Origin: Gracilaria caudata
Taxonomy: Eukaryota; Rhodophyta; Florideophyceae; Gracilariales; Gracilariaceae
Assembly: GCA_030374735.1 (NCBI GenBank)
Contig: JASCIV010000407.1
Coordinates: 1 to 20,981, forward strand
Direction: 5' to 3'
DNA: 20,981 nucleotides
A program made the translations under genes and the position numbers. Below the pieces are notes generated by a model. That model was not told the DNA's origin. It did no database searches and worked only from the letters and a program-made list of their open reading frames with translations. This document shows positions 7,928 to 16,060 of the stretch, one piece after another; the stretch's first letter is position 1; each line of letters opens with the position of its first letter.

Positions 7928-8482
7928 GCTGTTTATGAGAACAGCAACCACAACAAGGGTAGAACGGAGAAAGACGTTCTGGTGCTAAACGCTATGTTTG
8001 CTGGCTTGCAAACAAGAGTTGGGGCGGAATGAGAAAAGGGTTAGCAGTTTGCATTTAAGTTTGTAGCGGCTCGTTTTAGCCGACATGAGGTGCTGAGAAT
8101 GGGTTCATTGAAGAGAAGCGACGTGTCGTTTTGAAAACAGGAGCGAGTGAGGCACGAATCTTTCGAGAGAGCTTTTGCGCAGCAACACAACATCTCTTTT
8201 CTTTACTTGTGTTTGTACGAGAGCAGAAGGGAAAGCACTTTTTCTATCAAGTTGAAGCATGGAACGAAGTTCAATTTTGAAAAAACTGGAGGGCGAACGA
8301 GGGCGAAGAACTTTCGAGAGTTGAACGAGGTGTTCGAACTTTTAGTTTTGAATTGTTGAAGAAGGGGAGTGCAGCAGCAGCACAAAGCTTGGCACTTTAT
8401 TCTTTGTTTTGGTATCCCATTGCGCTTGTACGACGACGACGATTTGCTTGTAAAAGAGTGGTACTACCTTCGTAGCTGTGTG
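7928..8482. promoter_or_regulatory. Divergent promoter region
   Basis: This 555-bp spacer separates the starts of the minus-strand BTB-like gene and the plus-strand coiled-coil gene, so it should contain both promoters. No clear TATA box stands out. Open frames within it begin only with GTG or lack a domain. It also marks the place where base composition changes towards high GC. Confidence 0.5.
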
Positions 8483-10531
8483 ATGAATAGCAACGCAGAG
8501 TGGAGTGAGGGACCATCGCAACCCACCGCCATCGGCAGGAGATTCGCGCGTTTCGTGAAGGAAGAAGTACAGCGACAATTTTTGTCGCACGCACACAACG
8601 CACCCAGCATGGTGGACACATGGCGACGCGTACTGCAGCTAACGGAACGCGGCGGCGAACTGGTGGACGCAGGAAAGCTAGATATGCGAATGATGGTAGA
8701 GCAGGCGAATCACGTCGTGAACGCTGCGGTGAAGCGGCAGGGATACGCGGCGGTGGATCTGTGGCAGATGTACGAGATGAGGGGACGGGCAATAGAATGC
8801 GAACGACAGAGAGAGGCGGATGGGCTGGTTCGGTACGTGACACAAGTGTTGCGTGGCGTGATGCGCTCGAACGGCGAACGAGCAAGGGAGAGAGTGGAAA
8901 GTGTGCAACGCGGCGTGGCGCAGGCACACGCGCGATTCACGCACTTCGTTAGTGAGTGGGAACAATTTGTGAGAGAAGTGAACGAGGCGATGACGCATGT
9001 GAATCGTTCGAGAATGCGCAACGAATGCATGTATAAGCGGTACGTGGCGAACCGCGAAAAGAAGGACAGAGAGAGAGAACCGCGTGGAGTGAACGAGAGA
9101 AGGGTGGCGCCGATCGACTATCGTTTTCTTTGTGCACACGACGTCGAGAAGGACGACGAAGCGCGTGATGATGGTGATGAGGATGATATACTGATCGCAC
9201 CGGCTGAGCGCGAACGCGTGGCGCACGAGTTTGTACAACACACGCTGCAGTTCATCGCCGCCGACCGCGCACAGCTGCAAGACGCGTCGCTAGAGCCGCG
9301 GCTGCAACAAGCGCACGAGCACGTGCTGAAGCTGCGAGAGCGCTTTGATAACCTGCAGCTGTGCGTGCACGAGCTCATCCAACGCGTGTCGCAACTGGTG
9401 CGTGACGTGAGTCCCGACGCGCTCGCGCACTTTGACGCGTACGAGCATTTCTTGCACCGCGAGCGGCGCGCACACGTGCAGCAGCTGTTGACGGCGCGCG
9501 AATTGGAGATGGTGACGGACGAGGACAAGAACGTGCTGGGCGAGGCGCGACAGGTGCGGCTGGGTTGGGCGATGGAGACCATGACGCCGGACGAGCAAAT
9601 GGCGCGCGACTTTGGGATTGCAGTGATGAGAGCGTGCGTTCGATACCGCGAAAAGATGCATGTGTCGTTGTGTAACAACGCGATAGCTGATTTGAAGAAG
9701 GGGCGCGATGTGAGGGAGACGATCATGAGATGGGGTGCGTTTGACGCGGTGCTGCTGCAGAGAGCGATGATGGCGGAAGAACAGGTGGCACGGATGAGAG
9801 AGGAGGCGAAGAAGAAGAGGCTGGCAGAGGCGAAGGTCGAAAGGGAACGCGAAAAGGAGCGCGAGAGGCAGGCAAAGGCGCAGGCGAAAGAGGAGCGCAA
9901 GAGGGCGGCAGAGGCGAAGGCGAGAAAGAAAAAAAGGGTGAAGAGGCAGAGAAGTGAGGCAGCGCCACCGGCAGATTCGCAGCAGGAGGCGACGCGCTCA
10001 CCCGCGCTGCGCGCGACGGCGACGGAGATGGACGCCCCGCGCGCGCGCCAGCGGCGCGTGATTACGGAGGACGACGAGACGACGGGTGTGAAGACGGAGG
10101 ACAACGAGACGACGGGTGTGAAGACGGAGGAGGACAAGACGACGGGTGTGCACAAAATGCCCGCCATGTCGGACTTGGTGGATCTGCGCAAAGAGGGCAT
10201 GCTACTGCTCCAGAGCGACGGCGCACAGCGCGCGCCGCACGAAGAAGAAGAGCAGCCGGTGGTGGCCGAACACGCAGTGGCGCGCATCATGCGCGCGCGC
10301 TGGAGCGAGTTTTGTGTGCCGGGCGAGGTGTCGCGGCGCGCGGTGAAGGTACTGGCGCTGAGCGCGGACGCGCAGCTGCGCGACGTGCTGGCGCGGCTGG
10401 TGCGCGCGCGGCGCGCGGCGGAGGGCGCCTCTGACGCAGCGCGCGTGGACTGGGCCGCAGTGGACACGGTGTTTGGCGACGACGCGCGGCTGCGCGCGGC
10501 GCGCGTACGGCTGTTGGCGCGGCGACGCTGA
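8483..10531 (+). CDS. Nuclear-type coiled-coil protein with tandem SUMO-type motifs
   Basis: The 682-residue product is unrecognised. From the N-terminus it has an α-helical region (about 1-215), an acidic patch (about 219-235, DDEARDDGDEDD), more helices rich in Arg, Glu and Gln (about 240-425), and a long charged coiled coil (about 427-482, repeated EREKERERQAKAQAKEERKR). A basic cluster KKKRVKRQR (about 482-490) is a good nuclear localisation signal. Residues about 529-557 hold three 10-residue repeats of the type EDDETTGVKT. In the first two, VKTE matches the sumoylation consensus ψ-K-x-E (Lys 537 and 547); the third has VHKM and lacks it. The C-terminal 125 residues are Ala/Arg-rich helices. 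ATG 8483 is the first in-frame ATG; the open frame begins earlier at a GTG. A nuclear scaffold or chromatin role is inference only. Confidence 0.75.
   Translation: MNSNAEWSEGPSQPTAIGRRFARFVKEEVQRQFLSHAHNAPSMVDTWRRVLQLTERGGELVDAGKLDMRMMVEQANHVVNAAVKRQGYAAVDLWQMYEMRGRAIECERQREADGLVRYVTQVLRGVMRSNGERARERVESVQRGVAQAHARFTHFVSEWEQFVREVNEAMTHVNRSRMRNECMYKRYVANREKKDREREPRGVNERRVAPIDYRFLCAHDVEKDDEARDDGDEDDILIAPAERERVAHEFVQHTLQFIAADRAQLQDASLEPRLQQAHEHVLKLRERFDNLQLCVHELIQRVSQLVRDVSPDALAHFDAYEHFLHRERRAHVQQLLTARELEMVTDEDKNVLGEARQVRLGWAMETMTPDEQMARDFGIAVMRACVRYREKMHVSLCNNAIADLKKGRDVRETIMRWGAFDAVLLQRAMMAEEQVARMREEAKKKRLAEAKVEREREKERERQAKAQAKEERKRAAEAKARKKKRVKRQRSEAAPPADSQQEATRSPALRATATEMDAPRARQRRVITEDDETTGVKTEDNETTGVKTEEDKTTGVHKMPAMSDLVDLRKEGMLLLQSDGAQRAPHEEEEQPVVAEHAVARIMRARWSEFCVPGEVSRRAVKVLALSADAQLRDVLARLVRARRAAEGASDAARVDWAAVDTVFGDDARLRAARVRLLARRR
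10064..10150 (+). repeat. 30-bp tandem repeat inside the coiled-coil gene
   Basis: Nearly three copies of a 30-bp unit (GACGGGTGTGAAGACGGAGG…) run in register at 10081, 10111 and 10141, with a partial unit before. The unit length keeps the reading frame and encodes the TTGVKTE repeats. The high identity of copies suggests recent slippage or unequal exchange. Confidence 0.9.
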
Positions 10532-10719
10532 ACGCTGCGGTCGCGGGTCGCCGGTCGACAACACTTAGAAACGTTTTACTGCCGGCACAGCAGGCGCCTG
10601 TGCGCGATTCGCGGCCGAGAAGACTCGGCTGCTCGCGCACTTCCGCGCCCCTGCCGCCAATGAGTAAAACCAAAAACACACACTAACATACGGAGCGGCG
10701 TCTCTCTCAGCGCCGCGCG

Positions 10720-13206
10720 CTACGCGCGCGAGCAAACGCCCTCAACGCAAAGAAGGCCCCTGGCGCACCCCCAGCACGGGTCATCGCACCGTCCGCCCTC
10801 CGCCATAGGCATTGCGCACTTGCCGCGTCCCGGCGCTCCCTCCAGCGGCCTGCACACCAGCCCGTCCACGCAGTCCGCGTCGTGCTCGCAGTAGCCGCAC
10901 TTCTCGTTGCGCGCCACGCAGCGGTAGTACTTGGAGCAGCGCTGGTGCGGCGGGCACATGATGCACGCATCGCCGTTGCCTCCGCCCGCAGGGTCGCACC
11001 ACGCGTTGGTGGACAGCACGCGCGCGCAGCGCTGCTGCGGCAGATGACAGCGTAGCGAGCCGGCGCAGTGCTGGTGCGAGCTGCAGCGCTCGCACAGAAG
11101 CGACTTGGGAGAAGGCGACGGCGCGCGGCTGCTGCTGGGCGACGGTTTGGGCGAGCTGCTGGACGATGGCGACGGCCTCGGGCTGCTGCTTGGAGACGGT
11201 CTCGGCGTGCGGCTGGACGATGGCGACGGCCTCGCGCTGTTGCTTGGAGACGGTCTCGGGGTACGGCTGAACGACGGCGACGGCCTCGCGCTGCTGCTTG
11301 GAGACGGTCTCGGAGTGCGGCTCGATGACGGCGACGGCCTCGCGCTGTTGCTTGGAGACGGTCTCGGAGTGCGGCTCGATGACGGCGACGGCCTCGGGCT
11401 GCTGCTTGGAGACGGCCTCGGCGTGGAGCTCGATGATGGCGACGGCCTCGGGCTGCTACTCGGCGAAGGTCTCGGTGTGCGGCTGGACGACGGCCTCGGG
11501 CTGCTACTCGGCGAAGGTCTCGGCGTGCGGCTGGACGACGGCCTCGGGCTGCTGCTTGGAGATGGTCTCGGAGTGCGGCTGGACGACGGCCTCGGGCTGT
11601 TGCTTGGAGACGGTCTCGGCGTGCGGCTGGACGACGGCGACGGCCGCGGGCTGCTGCTCGGCGAAGGTCTCGGAGTGCGACTGGACGACGGCCTCGGGCT
11701 GCTGCTCGGCGAAGGTCTCGGAGTGCGGCTGGACGACGGCCTTGGGCTGTTGCTTGCCGACGGTCTCGGCGTGCGGCTGGACGACGGCGACGGCCTCGGC
11801 GAGCGACTCGACGACGGTGCAGGCGACGCGCTAGACGTCGGCAACACACTCGGTCTACAGCTATGACTCGCCGACGGCGACGGCGACGGCGCCACCGGCG
11901 GAGCGCGCGGCGGCGGCGGCGGCGGCCGCGGTGGACGACGCAGCTTGGGTGTGTCGCGACAAACGCCTCTCACGCAGCGCAGCCCGCGGTGACACACCCA
12001 ACACGGATCATCGCAGCGCTTGCCACGCGCCATCTTCTGCACGCAGCGCCCGCGCTCACACGCCAGCCCGCGCGCACAGCGCACCTGCCCGCCGCACTTG
12101 CCGCAGCGCCTCGCCAGCGGCGGCGCGCAGCGGCCGGCGCGGCATTGCAACCCGCGGCGACACGTCCAGCACGGGTCGTTGCAGCGCTGCCCCGCGCGCT
12201 TCGGCACCGCGCATCGACCCGCGACGCACTTGAGCCCGCGTTTGCAGTGCGAGTTGCGCGCGCAGCGCGCGCACTTGTTGCCGTGTTTGCGCGCGCAGCG
12301 GTTGAAGCGACACACGCTGGCGCGCGGACACAGCGCGCAGCGCGTGTTGCAGCGCTGGCCGAGACGCAGCGCGAGCGTGCAGCGCCCGTGGTGACAGCGT
12401 AATCCACGCGCGCAGCGCGCGCGCGCGTGACAGCGCGCGCAACGCGGCTGGTTGCTTTTCCACGGCGCCTTGGTTGGGCGCTTCTTGTTGGTTGGCGGCG
12501 ACGGCTTCACACAGCGGTGGTTGCGACAGATGAGGCCGCGACCACAGTGCATGCACGAGCGACCACACGCGCCGTTCACGGCGGACAGCTGCGTGCAGCG
12601 CGAGGAGTGACAGGACAGACCGCGCGCGCAGTGTGAGGAGCTGCGACAGCGCGCGCAGCGCGGCGCGGGCGTGGGTTTGGAACGCGGCAGTGTCTTGAAG
12701 GGCAGCTTGGTGCGCGGAAGAGTGATGCGCGGCGTGGGTTTGCGCTGGCGCGGCGACGGTTTGCGCTGGCGCGGAGAGGGTTTGCGCTGGCGCGGCGAGG
12801 GCTTGTGACGACGCGGCGACGGCTTGCGGTAGTGTGAGCGGCGCGGCGGGCTGCGCACGGGGCCGCGACGACGCGCGGGACGCTTATTGCGAGGCGGCGG
12901 CGGCGGCGCCGACTTGGGTTTGTTTGCGCCCTTGTTGCTCGTGTTCTTCTTCTTCTTCTTCTTGCACGGCTTCTTCTTCTTCTTCTTCTTTCCGTGCGTG
13001 TTCTTCTTCTTCTTGGCGTGTTTCTTTTTCTTGCCACCTCGTTTGCGCGCATGTCGAACCAGCGCGGCGGCAGCGCCCTGCGCGGGGGCATGATCACTCG
13101 CCACCCCGCGACGATCGAGCGAACGCTCATCGTGCTGCGCATGCGACGAGACGCCCAGCGCGAGCACGAGCAACAGTAGCAGTGACACCAACGCACACGA
13201 CTTCAT
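10720..13206 (-). CDS. Secreted modular Cys-rich protein with polylysine segment and Pro/Ser/Arg rod
   Basis: The 828-residue product begins with a signal peptide (MKSCALVSLLLLLVLALGVSS, cleavage near SHA-Q, residue 23). Next come a Lys-rich tract (about 55-98, runs of up to seven Lys), PSPRQRK repeats (about 125-160), and eight Cys modules (about 184-416) that alternate two forms: C-x2-C-x5-C-x-RGL-x-C-x4-C and G-x-x-C-x3-C-x2-C-x-RGL-x-C-x4-C. A rod of about 290 residues built from PRPSPSSSRTPRPSPSSS-like units follows, then four more Cys modules ending at the C-terminus (CVEGVC). Cys-rich heads joined by a Pro/Ser rod recall green-algal wall glycoproteins such as pherophorins, but the Cys pattern differs, so this is an analogy and not an assignment. 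ATG 13206 fits the signal peptide; upstream the frame extends only from a non-ATG codon. A surface or wall role is likely; the function is unknown. Confidence 0.8.
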   Translation of the reverse strand: MKSCALVSLLLLLVLALGVSSHAQHDERSLDRRGVASDHAPAQGAAAALVRHARKRGGKKKKHAKKKKNTHGKKKKKKKPCKKKKKKNTSNKGANKPKSAPPPPPRNKRPARRRGPVRSPPRRSHYRKPSPRRHKPSPRQRKPSPRQRKPSPRQRKPTPRITLPRTKLPFKTLPRSKPTPAPRCARCRSSSHCARGLSCHSSRCTQLSAVNGACGRSCMHCGRGLICRNHRCVKPSPPTNKKRPTKAPWKSNQPRCARCHARARCARGLRCHHGRCTLALRLGQRCNTRCALCPRASVCRFNRCARKHGNKCARCARNSHCKRGLKCVAGRCAVPKRAGQRCNDPCWTCRRGLQCRAGRCAPPLARRCGKCGGQVRCARGLACERGRCVQKMARGKRCDDPCWVCHRGLRCVRGVCRDTPKLRRPPRPPPPPPRAPPVAPSPSPSASHSCRPSVLPTSSASPAPSSSRSPRPSPSSSRTPRPSASNSPRPSSSRTPRPSPSSSPRPSSSRTPRPSPSSSPRPSPSSSRTPRPSPSNSPRPSSSRTPRPSPSSSPRPSSSRTPRPSPSSSPRPSSSRTPRPSPSSSPRPSPSSSSTPRPSPSSSPRPSPSSSRTPRPSPSNSARPSPSSSRTPRPSPSSSARPSPSFSRTPRPSPSNSARPSPSSSRTPRPSPSSSPRPSPSSSSSPKPSPSSSRAPSPSPKSLLCERCSSHQHCAGSLRCHLPQQRCARVLSTNAWCDPAGGGNGDACIMCPPHQRCSKYYRCVARNEKCGYCEHDADCVDGLVCRPLEGAPGRGKCAMPMAEGGRCDDPCWGCARGLLCVEGVCSRA
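11105..11860 (-). repeat. Coding minisatellite of the Pro/Ser/Arg rod
   Basis: Imperfect units of about 39-54 bp, visible on the plus strand as GGCCTCGGGCTGCTGCTTGG followed by AGACGGTCTCGG…GTGCGGCTGGACGACGGC, repeat more than ten times. Each encodes a PRPSPSSSRTPRPSPSSS-like unit on the minus strand. Unit lengths are multiples of three, so copy number can change without breaking the frame. Lack of stop codons in the unit also opens long false frames on the plus strand (LLLGDGLGVRLDDG…). Confidence 0.9.
12942..13035 (-). repeat. CTT-rich (AAG/AAA codon) repeat encoding polylysine
   Basis: Runs of TTC/CTT triplets on the plus strand, interrupted by short GC-rich pieces, encode successive lysine runs on the minus strand near the N-terminus of the Cys-rich secreted protein. 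Mixed AAG and AAA codons, with AAG favoured, argue for some selection on the protein and against pure slippage alone. Confidence 0.8.
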
Positions 13207-14093
13207 GGCGGCGTTGAGCGGTGGTTCCTCCTCTCTACCCCCCGCTCGCTCCTCCGCCGCCGCTGCGCGCACGCCATGCGCGCTTCAAGTAGCGGCGGCG
13301 CAAGCGCCCCACCGCGCGCGGCGCGCGCGTTGCTCAACGGACGGGAGCGCGCGCGCGCGCGCGCTTTTTGTCAGCGGGTTTTGCATTGCGGCGCGCGCGC
13401 ATGGCGACGACGACGGCGCGTGGTCAAGAGGGGCGCGAAGAAAGGGCGGCGCGTGGTGATGCAGCCGCGGCTGACGGCAACGGCGCGGCGTCGGCGGTGG
13501 CGCGCCTCTGTGCACTTCCGCCGAAGTGCAGTGGCGCGCTTTTTAGCGCTTCTTGCCCATCGGGCGCGTGCGCGCTTTTCAACGTGAACTGCGACCGGCC
13601 ATCAGGCTCACACGCGTACACGTGGCGAGGGCGCGTTGCGTTGCGCGCGGAACTGCATTGGGGCGGTGCGGGAGGTGCTGCGCGCGGGGGAGGAGGACGC
13701 GTTGTTGGGCTGATTGTTGGGGTGCGCGTGCAGATGAGCCGGTGGTTTGGAGGCGTGAAGGGGGGCGCGGCGCGGAGGGAGCGACGGCGGGTGGGCACGG
13801 AGGAGGAGAGGCGCGACGGGCGCGCGGCGCGGCGCGGCGTTGGTTCGTTTACGTGATGTTGGCCGCGCGCCGCCAGCGCTGCGCGGCGCGGTGGGGGGTT
13901 GCGTGCTTGCAAAGCAGCTGACGTGTACCGTCGTACCGTTCGCCACACACGCGCGCGCGCCTCGCTGCCATACCACAACGCGCCGCTGGCTAAAAAGGTG
14001 CATGTGAGAGAGAGCGCAGCGCAGCGCGCTGCACCACACCGCTTGCGCGCGCGCTTGCGCACAAGCGAGCTGCGACTCCCCCGCCCCCCCACA
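13207..14093. promoter_or_regulatory. Divergent GC-rich promoter region with CG tract and hairpin
   Basis: This 887-bp spacer lies between the starts of the minus-strand Cys-rich gene and the plus-strand membrane-protein gene. It contains an alternating GC tract (13347-13364, 18 bp), a perfect 8-bp stem TGCACTTC-CGCC-GAAGTGCA (13511-13530), and TAAAAAGG near 13991, about 100 bp before the ATG at 14094, a plausible TATA-like box. A frame of more than 130 codons from ATG 13401 exists but is low-complexity Arg/Ala/Gly without a domain; I do not call it a gene. Confidence 0.5.
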
Positions 14094-15578
14094 ATGACTC
14101 GAGTGGCGCTTGTGTTCTCGCTCGTCGTACTCACGTTGCTCTGCGTGGCGTGTGCGCAGGCGCCGCAGCCGGCGGAGCCGCCGTCGCAGCACGAGCTCGA
14201 TACGGAGCGCGTGCCGCGCGCCGACTGGACGTCGCTGTTCCATCTGTTGCCGGACGACGGCAAACGCGGCTCCAGTCTGTTGCCGCATCTCACGCCCGTG
14301 CAACCGCTCATGCGACGGCTGTTGCAGTTGGTGTCGGACGTGGATTCCATTGTGACGCGCTTCACCAACAACACCGCCAACGCGCCGTTGATCACGTGCA
14401 ACCACCGCGACACGGGCACCAACTGGGTGGGCAACGCGCGCAACTTCTTCAACCACCGTCGACTGGGCGAGTTGGACATCAGCTGCGTCACCGACGCGTA
14501 CGACTCGTCGCTGCTCAACGCCACGCGCGAGCGCCAGTACGAGGCGCCCGAGTTGTTTGAGTTGGTGAACGCGTACAGTCGCGGTTTGGATGAGCTGGCG
14601 CCGAGACTGGCGGCCGATGCGGCGCCGCCGGATTGGCCGGAGCCGCAGCTTTCGGCGCGCTCGCATAGCTTTTTGTACGAGGACCGCTCGCAGATGTGCA
14701 TGCACGACTTTGTGGGCTTTGCCAAAGTGGACGGGCGCTGGTTTGTGAACACGCGCGTCACGTACAGAGACCCGTTGTTGACGCTGGGCAACGGCGAACG
14801 GCTGTTCATGCACGAGCTGGACGGCGGCGATTTGGACGCGTTTTCGGTGCAGCAGGTGCGCCTGGTGCGCGAGAACTCGGACAGAATGGATAGCCCGAAG
14901 GGCTTTGAGGTGTGGAGCAACGACTCGTGGCTGGTGTCCAACACGGCGTTTCAACGCACGAGCGGCGCCGCGTTTGCGTCGCAGTTTGGAAACATCTTTC
15001 CCACCGATAACCTGGCGGTGAACGTGGCGCTGGAGCGCGGCAAACATAGCACGGAGCTGGCGTTTGACGCTACCACGCCGAGCAACGTGGCCATCTTGGC
15101 GTTGCCGTTGGCGATGAGCATTGTGCCGGTGGCGCTGATTGCGGACGTGAATTCGTTTGGCATGTTGGTGTACACGCTGCTCACGGACGTGTTATCGGCG
15201 GTGCCGCTGGCCATCAAGGGCGTGGAGGTGCTGCTGATTGGCAAGCGCACCACGTACGGCGCGGTGGTGCGCATCAGCGGCGGCAATCTGTTTGGCAGCG
15301 ACGACCAGCTGCGCGCAAAGGCGGCGGAGATGTGGGTGGCGCAGTGCAAACCGGAGGTGGACTTTATTGTGACCGGCACCTCGCTGCTGGTGGTGGCGCT
15401 GGTGTTCATGGTGGGCGGCGTGGTGGCGGAGATTGTGGCCAGACGCTGGGTGCAGCGCAAACGACAGTTTGACGTGGACAACTTCATGCAGCAGCAGAGC
15501 GTTTCGCAGTCGCTGCTGTCGCCGCAGGCGGTGGCGTTGGTGATGGCCAACGAAAACGCGCGCGACAAACGCGACTGA
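14094..15578 (+). CDS. Signal-peptide membrane protein with large luminal domain and three membrane helices
   Basis: The 494-residue product starts with a signal peptide (hydrophobic core VALVFSLVVLTLLCVACA, cleavage near residue 22). A luminal or extracellular region of about 310 residues follows, with sequons N92-N-T, N142-A-T and N276-D-S and four Cys (102, 131, 202, 418). Hydrophobic helices lie at about 331-351, 355-383 and 422-449. The last is followed by RRWVQRKR, which fits the positive-inside rule and gives a cytosolic tail with a QQQS stretch. The segment VGFAKVDGRWFVNTRVTYRD (207-226) looks strongly structured. I do not recognise the family; a receptor or transporter accessory is possible but unsupported. 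ATG 14094 is the first in-frame ATG, with a C-rich leader before it. Long frames on the opposite strand are shadows of the GC-rich codons. Confidence 0.8.
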   Translation: MTRVALVFSLVVLTLLCVACAQAPQPAEPPSQHELDTERVPRADWTSLFHLLPDDGKRGSSLLPHLTPVQPLMRRLLQLVSDVDSIVTRFTNNTANAPLITCNHRDTGTNWVGNARNFFNHRRLGELDISCVTDAYDSSLLNATRERQYEAPELFELVNAYSRGLDELAPRLAADAAPPDWPEPQLSARSHSFLYEDRSQMCMHDFVGFAKVDGRWFVNTRVTYRDPLLTLGNGERLFMHELDGGDLDAFSVQQVRLVRENSDRMDSPKGFEVWSNDSWLVSNTAFQRTSGAAFASQFGNIFPTDNLAVNVALERGKHSTELAFDATTPSNVAILALPLAMSIVPVALIADVNSFGMLVYTLLTDVLSAVPLAIKGVEVLLIGKRTTYGAVVRISGGNLFGSDDQLRAKAAEMWVAQCKPEVDFIVTGTSLLVVALVFMVGGVVAEIVARRWVQRKRQFDVDNFMQQQSVSQSLLSPQAVALVMANENARDKRD

Positions 15579-16060
15579 GGCGGCGCTATTCACAGATACC
15601 GCCCATGCTCATCATGCCACGGTGTGCACCCGCGCGCAGCGCGGCCGCAGTGCAAAGCAAAGGGCCGCCGCTTCCATCGCGCGCGCGCGCGCGCGCAGGT
15701 AGACAAGCGCCGTTCCACCGCAAGAAGTCATTTGACCCGATGCGGCGCGCCTCAATTCAGGCCGCGTGCTCATCATCAATGCTGACGAGGTCGCGTCCCT
15801 TGCAATCGACGCAACAGCGCAGTATTGCGGACGCAGCGTATCTCGTCACCCACACGCGCCGTTAAGTTTAAAGGCAGCCGATAGTGCGCCAAAAAAAGAG
15901 CGTTGCTTGTAGCCTCGAAGCACTCGTTCACAGCGCACCCCACCGCGCGAGTGCCGTGCGCGACCCGAGCCGTCGCAACCCACTCTCAAAAGGGCGCCAG
16001 AATCGTGTGGCGTCGCCGCCGTCGTCTTCAACCACAACAACAACAACAACAACAACAAGC
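15579..16060. promoter_or_regulatory. Intergenic region and leader of the ankyrin gene
   Basis: No gene is supported here. It holds an alternating CG tract (15678-15696, 19 bp), a TTTAAAGG box (15867-15874) followed at once by CAGCCGATA (15875-15883), and a (CAA)8 tract (16035-16058) ending two bases before the ATG of the ankyrin gene. A frame of 86 codons near 15605 is Arg/Ala/Ser-rich with no domain and is not called. Confidence 0.55.

Noticed and set aside
9118..10467. 449-codon minus-strand frame opposite the coiled-coil gene
   Set aside because: Ser/Cys/Arg low-complexity shadow of Arg/Glu/Ala codons on the real strand.
11105..11866. 253-codon plus-strand frame with LLLGDGLGVRLDDG repeats
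   Set aside because: It is the antisense reading of the Pro/Ser/Arg minisatellite; the stop-free repeat unit opens several frames at once. The minus strand gives a signal peptide and Cys modules in continuity.
13401..13856. Plus-strand frame in the divergent promoter region
   Set aside because: Arg/Ala/Gly low complexity, no domain or signal peptide, and GC-rich DNA readily gives such open frames.
13424..15047. Two frames of about 500 codons on the minus strand opposite the membrane-protein gene
   Set aside because: No domains; biased Arg/His/Ser composition; the plus strand has a signal peptide, sequons and membrane helices.
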